Below are positions 9,663-18,625 of a stretch of DNA of 64,000 bases, piece after piece. The number at the start of each line of letters is the position of its first letter. The first letter of the stretch is position 1. Origin of the DNA: Algimonas ampicilliniresistens (GTDB lineage: Bacteria; Pseudomonadota; Alphaproteobacteria; Caulobacterales; Maricaulaceae); assembly GCF_030159955.1 (NCBI RefSeq), contig NZ_BSNK01000001.1, positions 248,001 to 312,000 of the forward strand, written 5' to 3'. The notes beneath the pieces are model-generated. The model was not told where the DNA came from, ran no database searches, and saw nothing but the letters and a program-made list of their open reading frames with translations. The position numbers and the translations under genes are program-made.

Positions 9663-11252
9663 ATGGAACAAATGCAGGGCTTAGATGCCGTTTTTGCGGC
9701 AATGGAGAGTCCGGCCGCGCCGGTCCATGTGGGATCACTTTTGATCTATGATCCGAGTACGGCCCCGGGCGAGTTTGTTCGGTTCAAGGACATTATCAGC
9801 TTCTTCGATAATCGGTTGCAACTGTCCAAAACATTGCGTCAGAAAATGGTCAAAGTGCCGTTCGGCATCGACTATCCCTATTGGGTTCAAGATTCGAATT
9901 TCGATCTGGAATATCACGTTCGACATGTCGCCCTGCCAAAGCCAGGTGATTGGCGTCAGCTCTGCATTCTCGCTGCTCGTATTTATGCTCGTCCGCTCGA
10001 CCTATCACGCCCGCCGTGGGAAATGACTGTGATCGAGGGGCTCGATAATATCGAAGGTGTTCCTAAAGGCTCCTACGCGATTGTGTCCAAGGTCCACCAT
10101 GTCGCAATTGACGGCATGTCTGGCATTGAACTGATGCAGGCGACCCATTCATTGAAGCCAACGCGAGAGCCTTTGGAAACGCTTGATGAATGGAAACCAG
10201 AAGGCAATCCCAGCCAAATTGGTTTGTTCAGTCGTGGCCTGATGCGCGCATCCACGCTCCCCTTCCGCCAAGCAACTGCCATGGCGAAATCGACCAGTGG
10301 TCTGATGCGGGCGGCCAAAGGGTTTGTGCGCAAGGACTATGATCTCAAGGCCATCCTAAACACGCCAAAAACCCGGTTTGGTGGCTGTATTTCCTCGCAA
10401 CGTGTGTTCGGTGCGCAAACCTTCGCGATGAAAGATATTCAAGCGATGCGGGCGATCCGCCCCGGCGCGAAGATGAACGACATCATGCTGTCAATTACGG
10501 GCGGGGCGATGCGTCATTATCTGGCGGGTAAGAATGAACTGCCGGAAACCTCACTGACAGCGATGGCGCCAATTTCCGTTCGCACGGATGGGGAACGTAG
10601 CTCCATGGGGAACCAAGTTGCTGCGATGTATGTCCCGCTGGGGTCGGACATTAAATCTATCGAGGACCGGCTCGATTATGTTGTCGCGGAAACGACGAAA
10701 GCGAAAGCTATGACCAAGGCGCTTGGGGCGCGGCAGATGGCCGATATGGCCAAAGTGTCGCCGAACCCGGCCATGACGCTTGGGGCTGATCTTTATCACC
10801 GTTTAAAGCTGGCTGACCGCATGCCGACCATGGTCAATACTATTGTCACCAATGTGCCGGGACCGCCCGTGCCGCTTTACTCAGCTGGTGCGCGCATGGT
10901 CACGGTCTACGGCATGCTGTGCTTAGTCGATGGCGTGCGGCTCGGTCATGTGGTCCATACCTATTTGGATGACGTGACCTTGTCCTTCACTGCCTGCCGC
11001 GAAGCGATGCCGGACCCGGACTTCTACGATAGCTGCATCCGCAAGAGCTACGAAGAACACCTGCTGGCATTGCAAAACTTCCGCGAAAGCGCAGAGAGGA
11101 TCGAAACCGACTCACCTAAAGCGACAGCCTCAAAAGGTTCGGCAAAGGTCACGACCCGCAAGGTTCAACCAAAGCCCAAGCCTAAGACTAAGTCGAAAAC
11201 GACCAAGAGCGGTTCGGGGAAACAAAATGGAACGGCCAAGCATGACGCGTAA
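9663..11252 (+). CDS. WS/DGAT family wax ester synthase / diacylglycerol acyltransferase
   Basis: A 529-residue acyl-CoA acyltransferase-like protein. The catalytic HHxxxDG motif is H145-H146-V-A-I-D150-G151, preceded by PLDLSRPPWE (about 111-120) and followed by a NDIMLS motif near residue 280. The family makes wax esters or triacylglycerols from acyl-CoA. The last 45 or so residues are a Lys/Pro/Thr-rich low-complexity tail beyond the normal domain. The 3' end overlaps the next hydrolase gene by 26 bases, implying co-expression. An AGGGGATG stretch just upstream serves as ribosome site. Confidence 0.88.
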   Translation: MEQMQGLDAVFAAMESPAAPVHVGSLLIYDPSTAPGEFVRFKDIISFFDNRLQLSKTLRQKMVKVPFGIDYPYWVQDSNFDLEYHVRHVALPKPGDWRQLCILAARIYARPLDLSRPPWEMTVIEGLDNIEGVPKGSYAIVSKVHHVAIDGMSGIELMQATHSLKPTREPLETLDEWKPEGNPSQIGLFSRGLMRASTLPFRQATAMAKSTSGLMRAAKGFVRKDYDLKAILNTPKTRFGGCISSQRVFGAQTFAMKDIQAMRAIRPGAKMNDIMLSITGGAMRHYLAGKNELPETSLTAMAPISVRTDGERSSMGNQVAAMYVPLGSDIKSIEDRLDYVVAETTKAKAMTKALGARQMADMAKVSPNPAMTLGADLYHRLKLADRMPTMVNTIVTNVPGPPVPLYSAGARMVTVYGMLCLVDGVRLGHVVHTYLDDVTLSFTACREAMPDPDFYDSCIRKSYEEHLLALQNFRESAERIETDSPKATASKGSAKVTTRKVQPKPKPKTKSKTTKSGSGKQNGTAKHDA

Positions 11253-12033
11253 AATTCGCCACCGATCTCCCAATATCCTTCACACGGGACTTGAAGGTCG
11301 CTGGGTATGGGAATTGGGTGCGCATTACTCGCTTCGTCCTCTGCTCAAACGTCTGCCAAAGGGTGATGGTCACACGGTCATTGTCTTTCCGGGATTTCTC
11401 AGCAGTGGTCTGTCGACACGTCAACTTCGGCGGTTGTTGAAGGACCTTGGCTATGATGCGCGGGATTGGGGCATGGGCCGCAACCTTCGTTTTAATGCCG
11501 AAGTCGAGCAAAACATGCGCGATATGGTCAATGCCGTTTATGACGAAGTTGGCAGCAAAGTCTCGCTCGTCGGCTGGAGCCTCGGTGGTGTGTTTGCCCG
11601 CGAAATGGCCCGCGCCATGCCAGACAAGGTCCGCAGCGTCATCTCTCTCGGAAGCCCGATAACCGGCGCGCGTCACGCGGCTGTGGCGCGTCCGATTTTT
11701 GAGATGATCAACGGATCGCCTGAGCCGGAAACGGAAGCTCGCATCGATAAAATGCATGTCCCGCCACCTGTACCGACGACAGCGATTTACTCCAAAACCG
11801 ACGGCGTTGTCCATTGGCACGGGGCGATCCAGGATGAGGGTGATCAGGCTGAAAACATCCGCGTTCCGGCTAGCCATCTCGGCATGGGTAGCAATCCGAT
11901 TGTCATGTATGCGATTGCGGATCGCCTGGCTCAACGCGAAGGCGCATGGGCCCCATTCGAGATCAGTGGTCTACGAAAATTCGCATTCCAGAAACCCAAG
12001 CCGTTCAATCGACCACTTGGCGAGTTCTATTGA
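11227..12033 (+). CDS. Alpha/beta hydrolase
   Basis: A 268-residue hydrolase with the nucleophile elbow GWSLGG (S118) and an oxyanion-type HTVIVFPGFLSS stretch at about residues 49-60. A GGGGA ribosome site lies six bases before the ATG at 11227; another ATG at 11242 is possible. Overlap with the acyltransferase gene suggests a joint job, for example ester turnover, but the substrate cannot be read from sequence. It has no signal peptide. A terminator hairpin follows 48 bp downstream. Confidence 0.75.
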   Translation: MERPSMTRKIRHRSPNILHTGLEGRWVWELGAHYSLRPLLKRLPKGDGHTVIVFPGFLSSGLSTRQLRRLLKDLGYDARDWGMGRNLRFNAEVEQNMRDMVNAVYDEVGSKVSLVGWSLGGVFAREMARAMPDKVRSVISLGSPITGARHAAVARPIFEMINGSPEPETEARIDKMHVPPPVPTTAIYSKTDGVVHWHGAIQDEGDQAENIRVPASHLGMGSNPIVMYAIADRLAQREGAWAPFEISGLRKFAFQKPKPFNRPLGEFY

Positions 12034-12080
12034 CAGACGTCAGTGGGCTTGACGGCCCAGAATCATTTTCAGTCTTTTTG

Positions 12081-12114
12081 AAAACGCCTCTGCCTCGTGC
12101 AGGGGCGTTTTTCT
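12081..12114 (+). terminator. Rho-independent terminator after the acyltransferase-hydrolase pair
   Basis: The arms AAACGCCTCTGC and GCAGGGGCGTTT pair with one G-U and enclose a short CTCGT loop; a T-rich tract follows. This ends the 9663-12033 unit before the receptor gene. Confidence 0.8.
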
Positions 12115-12216
12115 TTGTGCTCGAGAAACCCACTTTTGCGCTGTTGCAAAGAGAGCACACTCAGCCACCGAAGTTAGCACAACCATTCGAGTCTGCTTGA
12201 CAAGCGCTAACGTTCG

Positions 12217-12250
12217 TTTCAACACCTGTTGAAATTCAACAAGCGTTGAA
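12217..12250. promoter_or_regulatory. Tandem palindromes upstream of the TonB receptor gene
   Basis: Two abutting inverted repeats lie 27-60 bp before the receptor start: TTTCAACACCTGTTGAAA (12217-12234, 8-bp arms) and TTCAACAAGCGTTGAA (12235-12250, 6-bp arms). A TTGACA hexamer sits at 12197-12202. Four TTCAAC/GTTGAA half-sites in 34 bp look like a repressor operator, perhaps for the TetR regulator encoded downstream of the receptor. The protein partner is inferred. Confidence 0.5.
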
Positions 12251-12276
12251 AAATAATATAACGGGGAAAATTTGTC

Positions 12277-14538
12277 ATGACCAAGACACTTATGCTGCGT
12301 GCGTCGATGATGGCGTTAATGGCGGCAGGTACCGCACCTTCGGCTTTTGCACAGGCGCAAGCAGACGATGAGATCATCGTCACAGCGCAACGCCGTGCAC
12401 AAAATATTCAAGAGGTTCCGATCTCTGTCACCGCCATTTCCGGCGATTTGTTGGCGCAGACCGGAGCGATCGACATCACGGATGTTCAGAAATTCACGCC
12501 CAATGCGACGATTGAAGTCGCACGCGGTTCGAACTCAACCTTGATCGCTTTTATACGCGGCGTTGGGCAGCAGGATCCGCTCTGGGGGTTTGAACCCGGT
12601 GTCGGTGTCTATGTTGATGATGTCTATGTCGCGCGTCCTCAAGGCGCGGTGCTCGACATTTTTGATGTCGACCGGATCGAAGTTTTGCGCGGCCCACAAG
12701 GCACGCTTTATGGCCGCAACACGATTGGCGGCGCGATCAAATATGTCACGAAGGGTCTGGATATGGACGACTCGACCTTGCGCGCACGGGTCAATGTCGG
12801 GACGTATAATCAGTTCGATCAAATCGTGTCTGGTTCAATCCCGATCGGAGACACATTTGCCCTCGGCGCTGCTGTGGCTCGCTATACGCGTGACGGTTTT
12901 GGCGAAAACCTGACCACAGGTGCGGATCACTATGACAAGGATATTCTGGCGGGTCGCGTGAGCGCGCGCTGGATGCCGACTGAGGCACTTGATTTCCGTC
13001 TCGCGGCCGACATCACTCAAGATGATAGCAATGCCAAACATGGCCGCCGCCTACTGCCGAGCGCGAATGGTCAGTTCCAAGTCGTTGACAGTGAATATGA
13101 TACGCTGGCCGGTATTGGTGACGAAAATGAGGTGAAAACCAAAGGTCTGTCTTTCACCGCAGCTTGGGACGTCAATGATTCCATGACGCTCAAGTCAATC
13201 ACGGCTTACCGTGAAGGTGATACAACGACGCCTATCGATTTTGATGCGCTGCCACAGCCCGACTTCGATGTTCCAGCTTTCTATAGTGATAGCCAGTTCA
13301 GTCAGGAGCTTCAGGTCTTGTTCGAATCTGATCGTCTCTCCGGTATCGCGGGTCTATACTATCTGGACGGTGAAGCGTCCGGTGCCTTTGACGTGGTCTT
13401 GGGCGGTCTTGGCCTGACGATTTTCCAATCAGGTGACCAAGAGAAAGAAAATCTCGCCGCCTATGCGGACTTCACTTACGCTGTCACGGATAAATTTGAT
13501 GTATCCGTTGGTGCGCGCTTCACGCGGGATAAAACTGTCGCCGATGTAACTCGCGAAGTTTGGCTGGGCTTAGGCTCTGGTTCATTCGACGCTGCAAACA
13601 ACACCTCACTCTTCTTGGCTACTCAAACAGGTTACACGGACATTGAGCGCGAAGATGAAGAGTTCACCCCACGCATTGCTTTGTCTTACGAACTGACACC
13701 AGAAACCAACGTTTACGCGTCCTTCTCACAGGGCTTCAAAGCCGGTGGTTTTGACCCGCGCGCGCGCGCGGACCTCGACCCAACGGGTGTAACCCGCGAG
13801 GGCTTCAGCCCGGAATTCGTCGATAGCTACGAGATTGGCATCAAAGGCAGCCTGCTTGATAACCGTCTGACCTACAGCCTCGCCGGTTTCATGGCAGACT
13901 ATACAGATCAGCAGATCACAGTTCAGGAAGGTGTCGACTCTGACAATGACGGGACCAATGACACATTCGTGTCGTCCGTCTTCAATGCTGGTAGCTCAGA
14001 ATATATGGGTGTCGAGTTTGAAGGCGCTTTGCGTCTGACCGATAATTTTACGCTCAGTACGGCGGTCGGTTATATTGACGCTGAAATTGAGGAAATCCTC
14101 TCTGGGGGCGTGAATATCGCCAACGCCTTTGTCACGCAGAACACACCAGAATGGACGTCGCGGTTCGGCTTCCTCTGGACGCATGATCTCAAAGATAGCG
14201 GCAACCTGACAGTGACAGGGTCCGCGAACTTCCGGGACGAGTATAATCTCTTCAATGCAGAGAATGGCGGGTTTGCGCCGGGCACGAGTGCAGCCTTCCC
14301 ACAAGGCGGCCCGTCTCTAGACCCCGACGCCTACACAACCTTTGATCTTGGAGCGAACTATGTGTCCGAGAGCGGTCGGTGGGAGTTCGGTATCTTCGGT
14401 CGCAACTTGACCGACGAGCGGGCTCAGGTCGCCGCCTATAACTTCGTGACGCCGTCCCAGCTGGGTGTGGATGGGGCTTACTCAGCTTTCTACCGTGCGC
14501 CGGCGACGGTCACGGCGACTTTGGGCTTTAACTACTAA
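12277..14538 (+). CDS. TonB-dependent outer-membrane receptor
   Basis: A 753-residue receptor with a signal peptide (cleavage near AFAQAQA, about residue 26). A TonB box-like DEIIVTAQR and a plug domain (about 45-160, with GPQGTLYGRNTIGGAI) follow, then a 22-strand-type barrel ending in an aromatic terminal strand (VTATLGFNY). It moves a substrate across the outer membrane using TonB energy. The loop near residue 547 (DSDNDGTND) resembles a calcium-binding DxDxDG motif. The lipid-type neighbours on both sides suggest a hydrophobic or ester substrate; the motif set does not fix it. Confidence 0.9.
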   Translation: MTKTLMLRASMMALMAAGTAPSAFAQAQADDEIIVTAQRRAQNIQEVPISVTAISGDLLAQTGAIDITDVQKFTPNATIEVARGSNSTLIAFIRGVGQQDPLWGFEPGVGVYVDDVYVARPQGAVLDIFDVDRIEVLRGPQGTLYGRNTIGGAIKYVTKGLDMDDSTLRARVNVGTYNQFDQIVSGSIPIGDTFALGAAVARYTRDGFGENLTTGADHYDKDILAGRVSARWMPTEALDFRLAADITQDDSNAKHGRRLLPSANGQFQVVDSEYDTLAGIGDENEVKTKGLSFTAAWDVNDSMTLKSITAYREGDTTTPIDFDALPQPDFDVPAFYSDSQFSQELQVLFESDRLSGIAGLYYLDGEASGAFDVVLGGLGLTIFQSGDQEKENLAAYADFTYAVTDKFDVSVGARFTRDKTVADVTREVWLGLGSGSFDAANNTSLFLATQTGYTDIEREDEEFTPRIALSYELTPETNVYASFSQGFKAGGFDPRARADLDPTGVTREGFSPEFVDSYEIGIKGSLLDNRLTYSLAGFMADYTDQQITVQEGVDSDNDGTNDTFVSSVFNAGSSEYMGVEFEGALRLTDNFTLSTAVGYIDAEIEEILSGGVNIANAFVTQNTPEWTSRFGFLWTHDLKDSGNLTVTGSANFRDEYNLFNAENGGFAPGTSAAFPQGGPSLDPDAYTTFDLGANYVSESGRWEFGIFGRNLTDERAQVAAYNFVTPSQLGVDGAYSAFYRAPATVTATLGFNY

Positions 14539-14545
14539 AGGCGGA

Positions 14546-15247
14546 TTAGTCTTGGGGCGGCGTGCCGCAAATGCGGCGGAACCCGGCGGATATGAACGGC
14601 ACCATGTGCGCATATCCGACTTGGGTCTCTGCTGAGGATGCGGCCCCGCCTGATAATTGGTCCATGCGCCGTGTGTCGGCGAAGGTCAGGGTCAACGCCC
14701 CGGACATGAATTGGTATCCCCAATGAAGCGCCTTTACGTCGGCGTCAGGCATCGCAGCCGTCAGGGCTTTGATGAACCGCTGGACATAAGGGTTAAAGAA
14801 TTCCGTCATCAGTTCGTTGCCCCACTCGGTCGAACTGTTCACCCACGCGACGAGGGAGAGATAATGCCGCCAGCCATCGTCAGCAGAACTTTGAACCTCC
14901 GCCATTGGGCGCAAATAGGCTTCGACCACCGCTTCCAAATCGGGCGCACCGGGTGCAGCCGCAGCCAGGCAGGCTTCGAGTGCCTCGGATCGCAAGTCAT
15001 TGAGAATGACAGCCCGACGTTCGAACACAGCTCTGAAGAGGCCTTTCTTGCTGCCGAAATGGTAGTTAGTGAGCGCGACGTCGACGTCAGCCATGGTCGC
15101 GATTTTCCGCAAGGTGACTCCGTCATAGCCATGTTCAGCGAACAATATCTCGGCGGCGTCAAGAATGCGCCGTTTGCGGGTGCCAGTTTCGACCACGATA
15201 GCGCACTCCTCCCGACCAAGATTGGCCATCCAGCCAAGATCGGCCAT
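14546..15247 (-). CDS. TetR family transcriptional regulator
   Basis: A 233-residue repressor. The N-terminal helix-turn-helix is clear at about residues 23-70 (KRRILDAAEILFAEHGYDGVT...VALTNYHFGSKKGLF). The C-terminal ligand domain is generic. It is convergent with the receptor gene (7 bp apart) and divergent from the acyl-CoA ligase (62 bp), so it probably controls this lipid locus. The start region holds an 18-bp tandem duplication that gives two in-frame ATGs, at 15247 and 15229; either could be used. Confidence 0.88.
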   Translation of the reverse strand: MADLGWMANLGREECAIVVETGTRKRRILDAAEILFAEHGYDGVTLRKIATMADVDVALTNYHFGSKKGLFRAVFERRAVILNDLRSEALEACLAAAAPGAPDLEAVVEAYLRPMAEVQSSADDGWRHYLSLVAWVNSSTEWGNELMTEFFNPYVQRFIKALTAAMPDADVKALHWGYQFMSGALTLTFADTRRMDQLSGGAASSAETQVGYAHMVPFISAGFRRICGTPPQD

Positions 15248-15309
15248 CCACTTATGCGGGCGGGCCTAGCAAGGGTCAAACGTCCAACCCAATCTAGCGT
15301 AAATTCTGC

Positions 15310-16857
15310 ATGAAAATCGAACCGACACAGCCGCTTCTGCCGGAATATTTCCGGCTGCACGCAAAATGGCGCGCGAATAAGCCTGCCTTAGTTGTAGGCG
15401 GTGAAAGTTTGAGCTGGCGAGTCTTCAATGCACGACTCAATCAAGTCGCCAACGGCCTGTCCAAAGCAGGTCTTGGATGTGGCAGCCGCGCCATCGTGTT
15501 TATGGAAAATGGCGGGTCGATGGCGGAAGTCTTGTTCGGGCTGATGAAGGCCGGTGTCGCGTCGGCGCCACTCAATCTCTCAGTGGGCGACGAAGCGATT
15601 GAGGCGATGATCCGGGACTGTGAGGCCGAAGCTATATTCGTGAGTGCGCCACATGCGGATCGGATCGGACATATTCTGTCGCATCTGGGAGATCGCGCGC
15701 CAATCGTTCGGATCAGTGACGGCGATGCGTCTGGATGGGAAAACTTCACGCCGTGGCAGGCCGCTCAATCAGACGCAGAACCCGACGTCAGAGTTGGTCC
15801 TGATGACATCCTAAATATCATTTATTCTTCGGGAACAACCGGTCAGCCAAAAGGCATCGTCCATACTCATAAAGGGCGCCTTGATTGGGCCTATGATATG
15901 GGCAGCGCGCTACGATATGACGGTCAGTCACGTTTCATGGCGACTATTGGACTTTACAGCAATATTACCTGGGTCGGCATGTTGTCCACGCTGCTTCCCG
16001 GTGGGTGTTTGATCATCGCGCCAAAGTTTGCGGCCGAGCAGTGCTGGCGCGATATTCGCGATCTGCGCGTCACCCATCTGGCTATGGTCCCGATCCTTTA
16101 TCAGCGACTGATGGACGACCCGACAGAGATCGACACGCATCATGTTCAGAATTTGATGAGTGCGGGATCGCCACTCCGGCCCGAACTACGCGAACATTTA
16201 TTTGATCGTTTCTCCTGCGGTGTCACTGAACTTTATGGTTTGACGGAAGGGGTCATCACGACGCTTGACCCGGAAGATGCGGACGGTCGCATGGCGTCTT
16301 GTGGTCTGCCTGTCCCGGGGTCGGACCTGATGATCCTCGACGAAGCGGATCATCCTTGCGCAATCGGGGAGAGCGGCGAAATCGTGATGACGAGTCGGTT
16401 TGTCATGCCGGGCTATTTAAACCGTCCAGATGCGACAGAGGCTGCACGATATGTCGATGCAAGTGGCCAGCACTGGCTCCGCACCGGGGATATCGGCAAG
16501 CTTGATACGGACGGTTATCTCTATGTGGTCGACCGTAAGAAGGACATGATCCTGTCTGGCGGGCAGAATATTTATCCGCAAGATTTGGAGGCCGTTTTGG
16601 CCGCCCATGAAGGTGTTGCAGATGTCGCGGTGATCGGTGTGAAGAGCCGTAAATGGGGGGAGACGCCGCTGGCGCTGGTCACACCACATAATTGCGGTCT
16701 TGACCCCGCCGCCTTGAAGGACTGGGCGAATAAGCGACTTGGAAAACAACAACGACTTGTCGATTTGAAGTTAATTGACGAAATTCCCCGTAATCCGAAC
16801 GGTAAGGTGCTCAAGCGCGACTTGCGCACCGAATTTGGCGGGCTTGAATATGACTAG
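15310..16857 (+). CDS. AMP-forming acyl-CoA ligase (fatty-acyl-CoA synthetase type)
   Basis: A 515-residue adenylating enzyme of the ANL superfamily, which activates a carboxylic acid to its CoA thioester with ATP. The P-loop IIYSSGTTGQPKG is at about residues 170-182, YGLTEG near 305, TGDIGKLDTDGYLYVVDRKKDMI near 396, and the catalytic C-terminal lysine lies in NPNGKVLKRDL (about 500). Substrate class is probably a fatty or aryl acid. It is the first gene of a four-gene run, and its stop overlaps the next gene by eight bases. Confidence 0.88.
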   Translation: MKIEPTQPLLPEYFRLHAKWRANKPALVVGGESLSWRVFNARLNQVANGLSKAGLGCGSRAIVFMENGGSMAEVLFGLMKAGVASAPLNLSVGDEAIEAMIRDCEAEAIFVSAPHADRIGHILSHLGDRAPIVRISDGDASGWENFTPWQAAQSDAEPDVRVGPDDILNIIYSSGTTGQPKGIVHTHKGRLDWAYDMGSALRYDGQSRFMATIGLYSNITWVGMLSTLLPGGCLIIAPKFAAEQCWRDIRDLRVTHLAMVPILYQRLMDDPTEIDTHHVQNLMSAGSPLRPELREHLFDRFSCGVTELYGLTEGVITTLDPEDADGRMASCGLPVPGSDLMILDEADHPCAIGESGEIVMTSRFVMPGYLNRPDATEAARYVDASGQHWLRTGDIGKLDTDGYLYVVDRKKDMILSGGQNIYPQDLEAVLAAHEGVADVAVIGVKSRKWGETPLALVTPHNCGLDPAALKDWANKRLGKQQRLVDLKLIDEIPRNPNGKVLKRDLRTEFGGLEYD

Positions 16858-17710
16858 AGCTTACGCAGAGCATCGGTACACATCGGCAGATGGGTTGGAG
16901 CTCTACGCTCGACTTTATCCCGGTGACCCAGACCGTATACCGCTACTATGTCTGCATGGGCTGACCCGAAACTCTGCTGACTTTCACGACATGCTGGAAT
17001 ATCTGCCCGATTGGCCAGCTATTAGTGTCGATCAACGCGGACGTGGGCACTCCGCCTATGATCCCGATCCCACAAATTACCGTCCGGACGTCTATTGCGC
17101 CGACATGTTTCGCCTACTCGATGGGCTCGGTCATAGCCAAGTGATCGCCGTCGGTACGTCCATGGGCGGGCTGATGACGCTGATGATGGCGAATATGCGG
17201 CCCGGCATCTTCAAGGCTGCGATGATCAACGATATTGGCCCTGAAATCGATCCGGCTGGTCTGGCCCGGCTTGGCACTTATGTCGGACAAGCGATGGAGT
17301 TTAAGAGTTGGGCTGACGCCGTTGAAGCGATCCGCGCGCAAGGCCCAGCGATTTTCCCAGATTTCACAACTGATGATTGGCAGGACTTTGCTGAGAATGT
17401 CTGCGAGCAATCCGAAGATGGCAAAGTTCGCTTCCGCTACGATCCGGTGATCAGCGATGGCCTGAAAGGCGACAAAGCTGCGACGGTGCCGCCTGACCTA
17501 TGGCCGCTCTATCAAGCGCCAGCCAATCTACCGATGCTGATCATACGGGGTGAGCGCTCGGATATTCTCTCGGCAGAGACGGCAGATCGCATGGCGCGAG
17601 AGCGACCCGATGCGCGGCTCATCACCGTTCCGAACCGGGGACATGCGCCAATGTTAACGGAGCCCGCTGCCGTTGCCGCGATCAAAGATTTTCTGAAAGA
17701 GCAGCTATGA
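16850..17710 (+). CDS. Alpha/beta hydrolase
   Basis: A 286-residue soluble hydrolase with LLCLHGLTRNS (about 33-42), nucleophile elbow GTSMGG (S104), and a late NRGHAPML histidine. The ATG at 16850 overlaps the ligase stop (ATGACTAG). An open frame further upstream lies inside the ligase and is rejected. The pairing with an acyl-CoA ligase suggests it frees the acid the ligase activates. Substrate unknown. Confidence 0.82.
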   Translation: MTRAYAEHRYTSADGLELYARLYPGDPDRIPLLCLHGLTRNSADFHDMLEYLPDWPAISVDQRGRGHSAYDPDPTNYRPDVYCADMFRLLDGLGHSQVIAVGTSMGGLMTLMMANMRPGIFKAAMINDIGPEIDPAGLARLGTYVGQAMEFKSWADAVEAIRAQGPAIFPDFTTDDWQDFAENVCEQSEDGKVRFRYDPVISDGLKGDKAATVPPDLWPLYQAPANLPMLIIRGERSDILSAETADRMARERPDARLITVPNRGHAPMLTEPAAVAAIKDFLKEQL

Positions 17711-18624
17711 CCCGACTCCGCATTCTTCCGTTGGTTTTCGCGCTTATTCTGGCTGCCTGTAGCGGGGATAATGCCGATCTAGATGGTCCAGAACAGAGCG
17801 TCTATTTTGCAGCTTCGGACCAAATTATCGATTTAGACGGACAGACGATCCGGTATCGCGAAAGCGGTCCCTCGGATGCGCCATCTATAGTCATGCTGCA
17901 CGGTTTTACAGACTCGCTGCATACATGGGACGCGCTCGTCGACGCGTTGGATGATGATTTTCATGTTCTACGTCCGGATCTTCCCGGTCATGGTTTGTCT
18001 GGTCCGAGCCCAGATGGTGATTATTCCAATGAGGCTCTGGTGGATTTTGTCGGCGCGCTTCTCGACGCGACCGGAACGCAAGACGCCATCCTTGTCGGTA
18101 ATTCGCTCGGTGGTCTCGCCGCGTGGCGTTATGCGGCAGGGTCTGACGCGGTCCGAGGTCTGGTCCTGCTGGCTCCTGGCGGGGTTCCTTACGCTGATAT
18201 TGGAGAAGAGCCGAGCCAAGTTCCGACACTAATGAAGCTCTTCCTGAAATCCCCGCCAGAGGTTGGCGTGCGCCAAATGCTCAATTCGCTACATGCCGAA
18301 CCATCCCTCGTCAGAGATGAAATGGTGACCCGGTATAGAGATTTGATGCGGGTCGAAGGGAATGGGGACGCCTTTGTTGAGCGGGCCGCCCAGTTCGCTT
18401 TTCCAGCGCCGGAATCAACGATGGCGCGCGTGAGCGCACCGACGATTGTCATTTGGGGCGCTCAGGACGTCATTCTAGCGCCTCAGCAAGCGGAAGTCTT
18501 TAGGACGAACATTCCGCAGATTGAGGTGAATATCCTCGAAAATGTCGGCCACATGCCGCAGGTGGAAGCGACAGATCGGGTCGCAGACGCAATCCGTCGC
18601 CTTGCGACCGCGACGGGCGAGTAA
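17707..18624 (+). CDS. Alpha/beta hydrolase lipoprotein
   Basis: A 305-residue hydrolase that starts with a lipoprotein signal peptide; the lipobox LAAC puts the lipidated cysteine at residue 18. The catalytic domain has VMLHGFTDS (about 62-70), nucleophile elbow GNSLGG (S133), an acid in WGAQDVI and a late NVGHMPQVE histidine. It is probably anchored in the periplasm and acts before uptake across the inner membrane. Its ATG overlaps the previous stop (ATGA), and it is followed one base later by the MFS gene. Confidence 0.85.
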   Translation: MTRLRILPLVFALILAACSGDNADLDGPEQSVYFAASDQIIDLDGQTIRYRESGPSDAPSIVMLHGFTDSLHTWDALVDALDDDFHVLRPDLPGHGLSGPSPDGDYSNEALVDFVGALLDATGTQDAILVGNSLGGLAAWRYAAGSDAVRGLVLLAPGGVPYADIGEEPSQVPTLMKLFLKSPPEVGVRQMLNSLHAEPSLVRDEMVTRYRDLMRVEGNGDAFVERAAQFAFPAPESTMARVSAPTIVIWGAQDVILAPQQAEVFRTNIPQIEVNILENVGHMPQVEATDRVADAIRRLATATGE

Positions 18625-18625
18625 G

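Noticed and set aside
11188-11934. A 248-codon minus-strand open frame
   Set aside because: It lies wholly against the acyltransferase tail and alpha/beta hydrolase genes, has no family signature, and mirrors the high-GC codon pattern of the sense genes.
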